Assembly: GCF_008329705.1 (NCBI RefSeq)
Contig: NZ_VTSX01000028.1
Coordinates: forward strand, 1-57,682
From: Chryseobacterium sp. SN22
GTDB lineage: Bacteria > Bacteroidota > Bacteroidia > Flavobacteriales > Weeksellaceae
Reading direction: 5' to 3'
Length of the DNA stretch: 57,682 nt
Part shown: piece by piece, positions 40,953-50,800 of the stretch
Position numbering within the stretch: position 1 is the first letter of the stretch
How the letters are laid out: every line of letters begins with the position of its first letter
Position numbers and translations under genes: made by a program
Notes under the pieces: model-generated
What the model saw: only the letters and a program-made list of their open reading frames with translations
Told to the model about the DNA's origin: nothing
Database searches by the model: none

Positions 40953-43307
40953 ATGAAGAAATTACTACTTCTGACTGTCCTGTTTCTGTCGCAGTTGCTG
41001 TTTTCACAATCAGATTGTGCATCGGCAATCCCGATATGCGGAAACTCAGACATCTCTTATTTCCCTACAGGTCCGGGGATTGTGGATGATCAGGTAAATG
41101 CCAACGGAAGCTGTTTGGGTGGGAACGAGCATTACTCCGTGTGGTATCAGTTCACCATAGCAACCTCGGGGACTTTAACATTTACCATTTCTCCACAGGC
41201 TCCTTATACAGCCGATTATGATTTTGCAGTATACGGACCTAATGTAACCTGTGCTACCAAAGGGGCACCGATCCGATGCAATTATGCAGGTGCGCAACCT
41301 GCACCCAATCAGACAGGATTACAGCTTGGTCTTACAGCCAATAACGTTGCATGGAGCCCTGCAATGGATGTGATAGCCGGCGAAACCTATTATCTTGTCG
41401 TAGACAACTGGTCCGGTGCGGCGGCCGCTATGGCCTTTTCAATGACCTGGGGAGGCACCGCTACGTTAACCTCAGCCTTCACCGATCCTGCATTAACGCC
41501 GAACCCTTTTATTACACCAGGTGCACCGGCAGCAAACCCGGCTGATCCGAATGAGATCCTGAAATGTGCTTTACCGACGATGTTTGATTTCAGTACATTA
41601 TCGGCAGGAATCATCAACAATAACCCGAACTTTACGGTAACTTATCATTTGACAAGTAATGATGCGATTACAGGAAATTCGCCGATCACCACACCAATCA
41701 TGGTAAATGCAACGACCGTTTATTATTACAGACTCAAATATACGGATCCGGCAAACCCTGCCAATCCGATAAACGGCTGTTTCCAGATCGGGAAGTTTAA
41801 ATTCAGGTCAGGAAATATCGTTGTGAATAATGCCACCATAACCGCATGTAATTATGATGATACCGGTATAGGCTACTTCGACCTGAACTCAGCAAACGTT
41901 TATGCACCGACGAATGTAACAAAAACGTATTATCCGACCATGGCCGATCTTAATGCAGGCACCAACCAGATTGCCACGCCTTCATCGTATGCCTCGGCTC
42001 CTAATAAAGTTTATGTAAAAATCGTTACCAGCGAAGGATGTGTGGGAACCGGGGAAATTACCCTGCAGTTCCTGCCGGCTCTGACTGTGGTTCCGGCTAC
42101 CGTAAATGCATGTAACAATAACAATGTGGGAACCGGAGTTTTCAATCTGACGACTCCTGATGTTTACCCTACATCTACCAACGTTACGAAAAAATATTAT
42201 CCTACCATTGTGGATATGAATGCAGGGACCAATGAGATCACCAATCCTGCCGCTTATACTTCTGCTGCACCGAAAACAGTATATGTAAAAGTAAGAACGC
42301 CGCAGGGATGTACCGGGTACAACCAGATCAAACTGGAGTTCTATCCCGGAGTAGTGGTAAATGATGCCAGCGTGGAAGAATGTTATATTGAATCCAACAT
42401 TACCAATGCAGCCTTTGACCTGACTCAGGTAAACGTAACGTCCCAACCCAGCGTTACTAAAAAGTATTTCAAAACCCAGGCAGATGCTGTTGCAGGAACC
42501 AATGAAATCTTAAATGCTGATACGTATATCGCAACCACAGGTGTTGTTTATGTAAAAGTAATCAGCATACAAAACTGTTATGCGATTGCCAAAATCAACC
42601 TGAAAGTTCTGCCTCCTGTAAAATCCAACGTTCTTAAAGACAAGATCATTTGTATTGAAAACAAAACGACGCTGGATGCAGGTCCGGGTTTTGACGGCTA
42701 CGAATGGAGCACCGGTGCTACCACTTCATCCATCACTAATATAGGCGCCGGAGCATATTGGGTAAAACTGAAAACAGGAAAATGCTGGACGTTGCAGGAA
42801 GTAAAAGTAAATGCTTCTGCCCAGCCTGTGATTACCAATATTGAAATCAACAATGATTCATTTACGGTAACGGTTAACGGAGGAAAAGGCCCTTACCAGT
42901 ATTCCCTTGATGGTACCAACTGGCAGGATTCCAATGTTTTCACCGGTCTTCCGAGAGGGGAAAACAAAGTGTATGTGAGAGATTCCTACAACTGTAACCC
43001 GATCAGCGTTCAGGTAACGGTTCCCAACCTTCTGAATGCCATCACACCGAACGGGGATAATAAAAACGATTATATCGATTACTCCGCTTTAGCCTACAAG
43101 AAAAATCTCGTATTCACGGTATATGACCGATACGGAAACATGATTTACAAAGCGGACAAAATAAGAAATTACACGTGGGACGGAACTTCCAACGGTAAAA
43201 GAATCGTAACAGGAACCTATTGGTACACCATTACCTGGACCGAAAACGACAAGAACAATACCGAAACGAAATACAGCGGTTGGGTATTGGTAAAAAATAT
43301 CAACTAA
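40953..43307 (+). CDS. T9SS type B surface protein A2 (784 residues)
   Basis: The N-terminal domain (SDCASAI, GNSDISYFPTGPG, YDFAVYGP) is nearly the same as in A1, so the two arose by tandem duplication. It has three or more Ig-like modules of ~85 residues (ACNYDDTGIGYFDLN; ACNNNNVGTGVFNL; ECYIESNI), one more than A1, each with a KxYYPT or KKYFKT strand, a GTN[EQ]I turn and a Y-V-K-V strand. The sorting domain reads ITPNGDNKND, YSALAYKKNLVFTVYDRYGN and NDKNNT, and is closer to B1 at 45973 than to A1. Surface adhesin by inference. Confidence 0.9.
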   Translation: MKKLLLLTVLFLSQLLFSQSDCASAIPICGNSDISYFPTGPGIVDDQVNANGSCLGGNEHYSVWYQFTIATSGTLTFTISPQAPYTADYDFAVYGPNVTCATKGAPIRCNYAGAQPAPNQTGLQLGLTANNVAWSPAMDVIAGETYYLVVDNWSGAAAAMAFSMTWGGTATLTSAFTDPALTPNPFITPGAPAANPADPNEILKCALPTMFDFSTLSAGIINNNPNFTVTYHLTSNDAITGNSPITTPIMVNATTVYYYRLKYTDPANPANPINGCFQIGKFKFRSGNIVVNNATITACNYDDTGIGYFDLNSANVYAPTNVTKTYYPTMADLNAGTNQIATPSSYASAPNKVYVKIVTSEGCVGTGEITLQFLPALTVVPATVNACNNNNVGTGVFNLTTPDVYPTSTNVTKKYYPTIVDMNAGTNEITNPAAYTSAAPKTVYVKVRTPQGCTGYNQIKLEFYPGVVVNDASVEECYIESNITNAAFDLTQVNVTSQPSVTKKYFKTQADAVAGTNEILNADTYIATTGVVYVKVISIQNCYAIAKINLKVLPPVKSNVLKDKIICIENKTTLDAGPGFDGYEWSTGATTSSITNIGAGAYWVKLKTGKCWTLQEVKVNASAQPVITNIEINNDSFTVTVNGGKGPYQYSLDGTNWQDSNVFTGLPRGENKVYVRDSYNCNPISVQVTVPNLLNAITPNGDNKNDYIDYSALAYKKNLVFTVYDRYGNMIYKADKIRNYTWDGTSNGKRIVTGTYWYTITWTENDKNNTETKYSGWVLVKNIN

Positions 43308-43331
43308 GAGAATCCTTCATATTCAAATTAG

Positions 43332-43360
43332 AATCACCTCAATCTTGAGGTGATTTTTTT
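43332..43360 (+). terminator. Terminator after A2
   Basis: AATCACCTCAA and TTGAGGTGATT form an 11-base stem with a 2-base loop and a run of T. The ATCACC/GGTGAT core recurs in the terminators after B1 and B2. Confidence 0.85.
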
Positions 43361-43456
43361 ATGCACATCGACGCAATCCCTTTCCTGCAATAAATCCGGA
43401 TAAGATTGTGTTTATAAATTGTTGAATACTATTTTTTAATTGATTTTCAAAAAAAC

Positions 43457-43464
43457 TATCTTTG
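43457..43464 (+). promoter_or_regulatory. TAnnTTTG box close to the dnaB start
   Basis: TATCTTTG ends 7 bases before the ATG at 43472, so the mRNA would have almost no leader. A TTG at 43440-43442 gives a 14-base spacer, shorter than usual. Confidence 0.5.
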
Positions 43465-43471
43465 CACAACT

Positions 43472-45070
43472 ATGGCGCAGAAAGAAACTTTATCCACCTT
43501 AACGAACGGAAACTTTGCAAAAGAACTCTCTATTGCCGATGGGAAAATGCCTCCCAACGCACTGGATTTCGAAAGGCTGGTAATCGGAACTTTTTTAATT
43601 GATAAAAAAGGGCTTGACCATTCCATCGATTTACTGACACCGGAGGTTTTTTATGATCCGAGACACCAGGTTATTTTTTCTGCCATTTTAAAATTATACG
43701 AAGGCAACCAGCCGGTGGATTTAATGACCATCATTCAGGCGCTGAAAAAAGAAGGGCAGCTGAATCATGCAGGCGGAGACAGCTACATTATCGATCTGAC
43801 GATGGGGGTAAGCTCATCGGCACATATTGAATATCACGTACGCGTCATTCTTGAAAAGTACATTTTAAGAAGCTTAATTAATGTTTCAGCGAACGTAATT
43901 GATGCATCCTATAAAGAATCAACGGATGTTTTTGAATTGCTGGATAAAGCCGAGCAGTCCTTTTTTGAAATCACCAACGGGACCATTAAAAAAGGATTCG
44001 ATACGGCAAACTCATTGGTAAAGCAGGCCATCGATACCATTAAATCCCTGAAGGACAAAGAAGGGCTTTCCGGAGTCCCTTCCGGATTCCGCGATGTGGA
44101 TAAAGAAACCGGGGGCTGGCAGAATTCTGACCTGATCATCATTGCGGCACGTCCGGCAATGGGAAAAACGGCATTCCTACTTTCCATGGCCAGAAATATT
44201 GCGGTCGGCCATAAAATTCCGATGGCCCTGTTCTCGCTTGAGATGGCCTCGGTACAGCTGATCACGAGGATGATTGCCTCCGAAACCAGGATTTCATCTG
44301 AAAAACTCAGAAAAGGAACGCTGGATGACGACGAATGGCAAAGGCTCTTCTCCAATGTATCCGAACTTGAAAATGCACCTTTATATATTGATGAAACCCC
44401 TTCCCTTTCCATCTTCGACTTCCGGGCGAAATGCCGGAGACTGGTGATGCAGCATGGGGTGAAAATCATCATGGTGGACTACCTTCAGCTGATGACGGCC
44501 GGAGGCGGCGGAAAAGGAGCCGGAAACCGGGAACAGGAAATCTCCATGATCTCCCGTTCATTAAAGGCCATCGCCAAAGAACTGAATGTCCCGGTAATCG
44601 CACTTTCCCAGCTTTCGCGAAGTGTTGAAACCCGTCCCGGAAAAAGGCCGCAGCTTTCCGACCTCAGGGAATCCGGAGCCATTGAGCAGGATGCGGATAT
44701 CGTATCTTTCATCTTCAGACCGGAATATTATAAGATTACCGTCTGGGATAACGATGAAGAAGGGCAGGAAACCTCAACGGAAAACCAGGCCGAGCTTATT
44801 ATCGCCAAACACAGGAACGGGGCGACAGCCGATGTGCGCCTGTCTTTCCTTAAACACTTTGCAAAATTTGCCGATATCGAAATGGCATTTGACATAGGTA
44901 GCGGATCGATGGGGTACAGCTCTAACGGTGGCTTACTGGGAGAGCCGAGCGGTTTCGATAAGATTAAGACCACCATCCAGCCGGGAGCCGCTTTTGATTT
45001 GCCGGACAGCTCAAAACTTTCAGGATCTTCCATGAATGATTTTGATGATGATGATGATTTTCCTTTTTAA
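43472..45070 (+). CDS. dnaB: Replicative DNA helicase DnaB
   Basis: A 532-residue hexameric helicase that unwinds DNA ahead of the replisome. The N-terminal domain starts about MPPNALDFERLVIGTFLID. The RecA-like C-terminal domain has ARPAMGKTAFLLSMA (Walker A, about residue 227), FSLEMASVQL, GVKIIMVDYLQLM (Walker B), SQLSRSVETR and DLRESGAIEQDADIV (motif H4). It ends with an acidic tail DFDDDDDFPF, perhaps a protein-binding tail. An alternative start is the ATG at 43547. No intein or break was seen. It is placed between two pairs of giant adhesin genes. Confidence 0.96.
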   Translation: MAQKETLSTLTNGNFAKELSIADGKMPPNALDFERLVIGTFLIDKKGLDHSIDLLTPEVFYDPRHQVIFSAILKLYEGNQPVDLMTIIQALKKEGQLNHAGGDSYIIDLTMGVSSSAHIEYHVRVILEKYILRSLINVSANVIDASYKESTDVFELLDKAEQSFFEITNGTIKKGFDTANSLVKQAIDTIKSLKDKEGLSGVPSGFRDVDKETGGWQNSDLIIIAARPAMGKTAFLLSMARNIAVGHKIPMALFSLEMASVQLITRMIASETRISSEKLRKGTLDDDEWQRLFSNVSELENAPLYIDETPSLSIFDFRAKCRRLVMQHGVKIIMVDYLQLMTAGGGGKGAGNREQEISMISRSLKAIAKELNVPVIALSQLSRSVETRPGKRPQLSDLRESGAIEQDADIVSFIFRPEYYKITVWDNDEEGQETSTENQAELIIAKHRNGATADVRLSFLKHFAKFADIEMAFDIGSGSMGYSSNGGLLGEPSGFDKIKTTIQPGAAFDLPDSSKLSGSSMNDFDDDDDFPF

Positions 45071-45131
45071 AAAATTAAGGTTAAATTTTCCTGAATCTTA
45101 AACTGAACCTAAGCCTTAGCCTCTACCTGAC

Positions 45132-45608
45132 ATGAGAATTGAAATATACACCGACGGAGCATGCAGCGGAAATCCCGGAAAAGGCGGATATGGGATCCTC
45201 ATGCGCGTTCCTGAAAAAAATTACCAGAAAACATTCTCAAAAGGCTTCCGGAAAACTACCAACAACCGGATGGAACTGCTGGCAGTGATTACTGCGCTGG
45301 AAAAACTGAAATCCCCCGACAATGACATCCATGTTTACACCGACAGCAAATATGTAGCGGATGCCATTAACCAGAACTGGCTTGCCGGATGGATCCGGCG
45401 CGGTTGGAAAAATGTAAAGAATCCTGATCTATGGCAGAAATTTGCAGTCCTGTACAACCTGCACAAACCTAAGATGCATTGGATCAAAGGCCACGCCGGG
45501 CATTTTGAAAATGAGCTGTGCGATAAACTGGCTGTAGCCGCAGCCGCTTCACCGGATCTTGAAACAGATTATTATTTTGAAAGCCTGGAAAACAATACTT
45601 TATTTTAA
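45132..45608 (+). CDS. rnhA: Ribonuclease HI
   Basis: A 158-residue enzyme that cuts the RNA strand of RNA-DNA hybrids. The DEDD active site is complete: Asp8 (YTDGACSGNPG), Glu48 (NNRMELLA), Asp71 (YTDSKYV) and Asp131 (NELCDKLA); His121-124 in KGHAGH is the mobile-loop histidine. It follows dnaB after 61 bases, perhaps as an operon. It ends before a 364-base gap. Confidence 0.96.
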   Translation: MRIEIYTDGACSGNPGKGGYGILMRVPEKNYQKTFSKGFRKTTNNRMELLAVITALEKLKSPDNDIHVYTDSKYVADAINQNWLAGWIRRGWKNVKNPDLWQKFAVLYNLHKPKMHWIKGHAGHFENELCDKLAVAAAASPDLETDYYFESLENNTLF

Positions 45609-45972
45609 GATCTGATAATATTAAATTTATTTTCAATAATTAATACACTGAAATTCACCCGGTTAAATAAATATTTTAAATAGAACATTCTTTAAAATAA
45701 CAAACATTACCATTCAATATTTCAGAATCCTTTACTGTTATATTAACATAAAACACGTCCAGCTTCCTTCTTCCATCCTATTAATCCGATTTCTTTTTAA
45801 GTTTAAGTTAGCTTATCGTCTACCACTCCGATCCAAAATTTTCATAATTTACCTTTTAAACTTATCATTCTTTAACGAATAGCCATCATTTCCGGCAAAA
45901 TTAACACTGAATACATATTTATTGGTTAGGATTTAATATCTTTGACAGGTCTAATTTTAAGTATCATACTAT
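45609..45972 (+). promoter_or_regulatory. 364-base intergenic region with repeat copy and promoter box
   Basis: It contains one copy of a 36-base dispersed repeat (45758-45793) and a TATCTTTG box at 45937-45944, 28 bases before the start of the lectin gene. Otherwise AT-rich, with no frame. Confidence 0.55.
45758..45793 (+). repeat. Dispersed 36-base repeat, copy 1
   Basis: It starts TCCAGCTTCC and ends AATCCGATTTC. It aligns without gaps to 50801-50836 with 5 mismatches of 36. Direct orientation; the copies bracket the two lectin genes. Confidence 0.6.
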
Positions 45973-48225
45973 ATGAATAAAAAACTATTGGCTTTTTTTA
46001 TCCTGCTTTTATCCTGCTTCATAGGAAAATTCTCTTCCCAGACGTATCAGCTTACAGGAAACCCTGTAGTTACTACGGGATGGGATGTAGTTCCTTCTGC
46101 AACGGTCAGCGGCGACTTCATTCAGCTTACTGCGGACCAGACTTCCCAGGTGGGCGGTATTAAATTAAACGCTCCTATCAATCTTAAATTCTGTGATAAA
46201 TGGAGGGTGGAATTCGATTTCAGGATCGACGGAAACGGAACAGCCAGCTACGGCCGCGGTGATGGTTTTGCTTTCTGGTATTTGTCCAATCCTCCCGCAG
46301 CTTATACTTCAGGCGGCGGCTTAGGGATTCCGGCCAACTCTACCGGACTGATGGTAGGATTTGACATCTTCAACAACAGTACGGAAGGGCAAATGAGCAA
46401 GGTGCACGTTCTTTACGGAACCAACAATACACCAGGATCGAATATTGAATACAACAATACGCCCGGCAGTACCTTTCATACCCCGGATCTTAACCCGACA
46501 CAGCCTTTCGTAGGAGCTGCCTATAAGCATGTGGAAGTATTGGGGCAGGTAGATCCTGCAACTCCGGCCAACTGGATCATCAGCATCAAGATCGACGGAA
46601 TTACGGTAGTCAACCAATCGTTTGCCCCTTCGGGAGCAGCAGTCGGGATGACACAGGGGTATTTCGGCTTTTCCGCATCTACCGGAGCAGCCAGTGCCAG
46701 GCACTCAATCAAAAATGCCAAAATTTTCACGGATAAAGTTTCTATTAACCAACCGACTGTTTCTGCAAGTGTTTGCCCGAATCCGTCTACCGGACAGGGA
46801 ACCATTAATTTAACAACATTCCAGAGCCAGTTTGTAGCAAATCCGGCAAACTATACCTTTACTTACAGCGTTGGCGGAACTCCGGTTGCCAATCCTGCGA
46901 ACTTCCAGTTCAGCGGAAATACAACGGTTTCAGTACGCATTAAAGACAATTCCGGGCTCTTGTGCGATAATCCGGACGGCAAGATCCTGCTGACCCTGTC
47001 TCCTTTTACCGCAACAGCTGCCACTCTTACCGAATGTAATAACAATAATGCCGGAACGGCAACGTTTAACCTGACGCTTGCCAATGTAAATGAACCGGCC
47101 GGTTCTACCAAGAAGTTTTACACAACAATGGCTAATCTAAATGCGGGAACCCCTGAAATTACAAATCCGACGGCGTATGTTTCGGCAGCCGGAACCGTAT
47201 ATGTAAAAGTAACAACACCACAGGGATGCCAGGGCTCTGCCCCTATCACGTTAGCTTTTTACCCGCAGATCGCTTCCCAGGATGCGGCTATGGAATCCTG
47301 CTATATCGATGTGGCACCGACGGCGGCTTTATTCAATCTTACACAGGCCAATGTAACCTCAGCTACCGGAGTGGTCAAGAGGTATTTCAAAACACAGGCT
47401 GACGCTCTGGCAGGAACCAATGAAATCTTAAATCCGACAGCCTATATTGCAACCTCATCAACGGTTTATGTAAAAATTTCCAATGTAACAAATTGCTTTG
47501 TAGTCGTTAAAATAACACTGAAGGTTCTCCCTCCCATCTATTCTTCTGTCCTGAAAGACAAAACCATCTGTATTGACGCCAAGACCAGTCTCGATGCAGG
47601 GCCGGGCTTCGACACCTATTTATGGAGCACGGGAGCAACTACACAGTCTATCCAGAATATTGCACCGGGACAATACTGGGTGCAGTTAAAAACCGGAAGA
47701 TGTACCACTTTGCAGACCGTAAAGGTAAACGCGGCAAGCCAGCCGGTGATTTCAGGCATCGATATCACCAATAATACCATTACCATCAATGTAAAAGGCG
47801 GAAAAAGCCCTTTCCAGTATTCCCTGGACGGAATAAAGTGGCAGGATTCAAATGTATTTACCGGACTTCCGAGAGGCGAAGTTACCGTATATGTGAAAGA
47901 TTCTTACAACTGTACGCCGATTCACGTTCAGATCACCGTACCTAATCTGATCAATGCCATTACGCCTAACGGAGATAATGTAAACGACGTTATCGATTAT
48001 TCAGCTTTGGCATATAAGAAAAACCTGGTTTTCACTGTGTATGACCGGTACGGAAACAAACTGTATGAAGCCAATAAAATCAGGGACTTCAAATGGGACG
48101 GAACTTCCGGAAACAAAAAAATAATGACCGGTACTTACTGGTATACCATTACCTGGAATGAAAACGACAAAAACAATACGCAAACGTCTTATAACGGTTG
48201 GGTATTGGTGAAAAACCGGGAATAA
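45973..48225 (+). CDS. T9SS type B surface protein with L-type lectin domain B1 (750 residues)
   Basis: A signal peptide ends near FSS-QTY. Residues ~25-260 form a bacterial L-type (legume-like) lectin domain: WRVEFDFRIDGNG, GRGDGFAFWYLSNP, GLGIPAN, GLMVGFDIFNNS and SKVHVLYG, with the Asp and Asn that should bind Ca2+ and sugar. Ig-like modules start LTECNNNNAG and ESCYIDVAP. The final ~230 residues hold DAKTSLDAGPGF, WSTGATTQSI, SYNCTPI and a type B sorting domain ITPNGDNVNDVI, YDRYGNKLYE, NDKNNT. That C-terminus matches A2 and not B2. Likely a secreted carbohydrate-binding adhesin. Confidence 0.92.
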   Translation: MNKKLLAFFILLLSCFIGKFSSQTYQLTGNPVVTTGWDVVPSATVSGDFIQLTADQTSQVGGIKLNAPINLKFCDKWRVEFDFRIDGNGTASYGRGDGFAFWYLSNPPAAYTSGGGLGIPANSTGLMVGFDIFNNSTEGQMSKVHVLYGTNNTPGSNIEYNNTPGSTFHTPDLNPTQPFVGAAYKHVEVLGQVDPATPANWIISIKIDGITVVNQSFAPSGAAVGMTQGYFGFSASTGAASARHSIKNAKIFTDKVSINQPTVSASVCPNPSTGQGTINLTTFQSQFVANPANYTFTYSVGGTPVANPANFQFSGNTTVSVRIKDNSGLLCDNPDGKILLTLSPFTATAATLTECNNNNAGTATFNLTLANVNEPAGSTKKFYTTMANLNAGTPEITNPTAYVSAAGTVYVKVTTPQGCQGSAPITLAFYPQIASQDAAMESCYIDVAPTAALFNLTQANVTSATGVVKRYFKTQADALAGTNEILNPTAYIATSSTVYVKISNVTNCFVVVKITLKVLPPIYSSVLKDKTICIDAKTSLDAGPGFDTYLWSTGATTQSIQNIAPGQYWVQLKTGRCTTLQTVKVNAASQPVISGIDITNNTITINVKGGKSPFQYSLDGIKWQDSNVFTGLPRGEVTVYVKDSYNCTPIHVQITVPNLINAITPNGDNVNDVIDYSALAYKKNLVFTVYDRYGNKLYEANKIRDFKWDGTSGNKKIMTGTYWYTITWNENDKNNTQTSYNGWVLVKNRE

Positions 48226-48236
48226 TATATATGAAA

Positions 48237-48265
48237 GATCACGCCGGGCGGCGTGATCTTTTTTA
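48237..48265 (+). terminator. Terminator after B1
   Basis: GATCACGCC and GGCGTGATC form a 9-base stem with a 4-base loop, followed by TTTTTT. It is preceded by ATATATGAAAG, which recurs before the terminator after B2. Confidence 0.88.
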
Positions 48266-48400
48266 TTTTTCAGCTTCCCCATTTAATCAACCAAAAATCC
48301 ATTTCCTGCCCTTTATGCCGACTTTTAAAAATGATTGCATTTGGAAAGAGATAGCGCTGGGAATCGGTTTATTCTATTAACCATTATTCAATCTGTTCAA

Positions 48401-50662
48401 ATGAAAAAACAATTACTCCTTAATTTTTTTATCATCTTCCTCTGTTTTAGCGGAAGGTTTTCCGCACAGACTTATCAGCTTACCGGAAGCCCGGTAAACA
48501 CTACGGGGTGGGATCTGGTTTCCAATGCATCCGTAAGCGGGGATTTTGTACAGCTTACCCAGGATGTTACCAACCAGTTCGGGGTAGTAAAACTGTCAAC
48601 CCCCATTAACCTTAAATACTGCGACAAATGGAAAGTAGAATTCGATTTCAGGATCGACGGAAACGGAACAGCAACTTACGGCCGCGGTGACGGGTTTACT
48701 TTCTGGTATCTGAGTAATCCACCAACCGGATTTACCGGCGGTGGCGGTCTTGGCATTCCTTCCAACGCCAACGGACTGATGGTGGGTTTTGATATTTTCA
48801 ACAATTCCACGGAAGGCCAGATGAGCAAGGTGCACGTTCTTTACGGGACCAATAATTTACCCGTAGGGAACAACAACATCGAATACAACAATACGCCGGG
48901 AAGCACCTTCCACACAGCCGACCTTAATCCTACACAGCCGTTTGTAGGATCGAATTACAGACACGTTATCGTAAACGGAACCATAGATCCTGTGAATCCG
49001 AATATCTGGAATATTAAAATCCAGCTGGATGGGGTGGTTCTGGCAGACCAGCCGTTCACCGCTTCCGGAGGTGCTGTCGGGATGACGACCGGGTTCTTCG
49101 GGTTTTCTGCTGCCACAGGAGGGGCCAGCGCAAGACATTCGATTAAAAATGCTAAAATCTATATCGATAAAGTTCCGATCCTTACCAATACCATCACCCC
49201 TTTCGTATGTTCAAATCCTGCGACAGGCAGTGGAACGGTAAATTTAACTTCTTTCCAGAACCAGTTTGTGACCAACCCGGCCAATTATGTATTTACTTAT
49301 TTGGGTCCGGGAGGAACACCGATTACCAATCCGGCAAATTACGTTTATCCTTCAGGAACAACAACTATTACGGTCGTTGTAAAAGACCCTTCGTCTACCC
49401 TTTGCGATAACGGCGACGGAAAAATCATACTTACTCCGACCCCGTTTGCAGCTACTGATGCAACGCTGACGGGTTGTAACAATGATAATGCAGGAGGCGC
49501 TGTTTTCAACCTTACCAATGCTGCGGTGTCTTCAGTCCCGGGAAGTACGTCGGTATTTTACAATTCCATGTACGACCTGAACAACAACCTTAGTCCGATT
49601 GCCAATCCTTCGGCATTTTTCTCGCCGGCAGCCACCATCTATGCTAAAGTCACCACACCGCAGGGCTGTACGGATGTTGCCGACGTCACTTTGACGATCG
49701 CTCCTGTCGTTGTTGTGCAGAATGCTACCCTGAGATCCTGTGCAATCGCGACCAACCCTTCAACCGGATTGTTCGACCTCACTACCGCTTTAGTTACTTC
49801 CCAACCCGGGACAAAAACTTACTACCCGTCTTTAACGGATGCACAGAACGGAACTAATCCGATTCCGATGCCTGCTGCCTATACTTCTCCGAATGGTACC
49901 GCATTTATTAAAGTAACCAATACCAACGGCTGTTATGCCATCGCAAAAGTTACCCTGATCGTTATTCCACAGGTTTTCTCTACACTTCTGGAGGATAAGA
50001 TTATCTGTATGGAAGATACCACGACCCTGGATGCAGGACCTGGATTCACTTCTTACAAATGGAGTACCGGAGCCACCAGCCAGAGCATCAGCAACGTAAC
50101 GGTAGGAACCTATTGGGTAGATCTGAAAACGGGAGACTGTACCGTTAGGCAAACTATAAAAGTATACGCTTCGGAACAGCCTGTAATCACCGGGGTTGAT
50201 ATTGCCAATACCACGGTCACCATTTTTGCAAACGGCGGAACGGCCCCCTACAAATATTCCATGGACGGGATTCACTGGCAGGACGCCAATGAATTTAAGA
50301 ATGTGCCGAGAGGAGACAGCCAGGTATATCTGAAAGATGCCTACGACTGTGATCCGATCACCGTTACCATCGTGGTGCCTAATCTGATCAATGTGATTAC
50401 CCCGAACGGTGACGGCGTAAATGATGTCATCGATTACTCTGCCCTTGCCGGGAAGAAAAACATGGTATTCAATGTCTATGACCGGTACGGTGCGAAAATC
50501 CATGAAGCCGATAAATCCAACCGCTACAAGTGGGACGGAACCGTGGGCGGACGGAAAATGCCTACCGGAAACTACTGGTATTCCGTTTCATGGAATGAAA
50601 ACGACAAAAAGAATACGCCGGTAAAGTACTCCGGATGGATCCTGGTAAAAAACAGAGATTAG
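48401..50662 (+). CDS. T9SS type B surface protein with L-type lectin domain B2 (753 residues)
   Basis: Start chosen at MKKQLLLNFFIIFLCF (48401), which restores a signal peptide; an in-frame ATG at 48335 would add 22 unrelated residues. The L-type lectin domain (KVEFDFRIDGNG, GDGFTFWYLSNP, GLGIPSN, FDIFNNS, SKVHVLYG) is close to B1. Ig-like modules start LTGCNNDNAG and RSCAIATNP. The last third (EDKIICMEDTTTLDAGPGF, YKWSTGATSQSI, YDCDPITV, YSALAGKK, NDKKNTP) matches A1. T9SS type B sorting signal present: ITPNGDGVNDVI. Predicted surface lectin. Confidence 0.92.
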   Translation: MKKQLLLNFFIIFLCFSGRFSAQTYQLTGSPVNTTGWDLVSNASVSGDFVQLTQDVTNQFGVVKLSTPINLKYCDKWKVEFDFRIDGNGTATYGRGDGFTFWYLSNPPTGFTGGGGLGIPSNANGLMVGFDIFNNSTEGQMSKVHVLYGTNNLPVGNNNIEYNNTPGSTFHTADLNPTQPFVGSNYRHVIVNGTIDPVNPNIWNIKIQLDGVVLADQPFTASGGAVGMTTGFFGFSAATGGASARHSIKNAKIYIDKVPILTNTITPFVCSNPATGSGTVNLTSFQNQFVTNPANYVFTYLGPGGTPITNPANYVYPSGTTTITVVVKDPSSTLCDNGDGKIILTPTPFAATDATLTGCNNDNAGGAVFNLTNAAVSSVPGSTSVFYNSMYDLNNNLSPIANPSAFFSPAATIYAKVTTPQGCTDVADVTLTIAPVVVVQNATLRSCAIATNPSTGLFDLTTALVTSQPGTKTYYPSLTDAQNGTNPIPMPAAYTSPNGTAFIKVTNTNGCYAIAKVTLIVIPQVFSTLLEDKIICMEDTTTLDAGPGFTSYKWSTGATSQSISNVTVGTYWVDLKTGDCTVRQTIKVYASEQPVITGVDIANTTVTIFANGGTAPYKYSMDGIHWQDANEFKNVPRGDSQVYLKDAYDCDPITVTIVVPNLINVITPNGDGVNDVIDYSALAGKKNMVFNVYDRYGAKIHEADKSNRYKWDGTVGGRKMPTGNYWYSVSWNENDKKNTPVKYSGWILVKNRD

Positions 50663-50690
50663 CGAAATAACCATTCCCTATATATGAAAG

Positions 50691-50725
50691 GATCACTCCG
50701 GATTTATTCCGGGGTGATCTTTTTT
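50691..50725 (+). terminator. Terminator after B2
   Basis: GATCACTCCGG and CCGGGGTGATC form an 11-base stem with one G-T pair and a 7-base loop, then TTTTTT. It is preceded by TATATATGAAAG as after B1. Confidence 0.85.
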
Positions 50726-50800
50726 AACAGGCTATCAGCCAGTATCATTTGTTAATAAACATCACTGACTGTAAAGTCGACGGGGGGAAACTTCCGGCAT

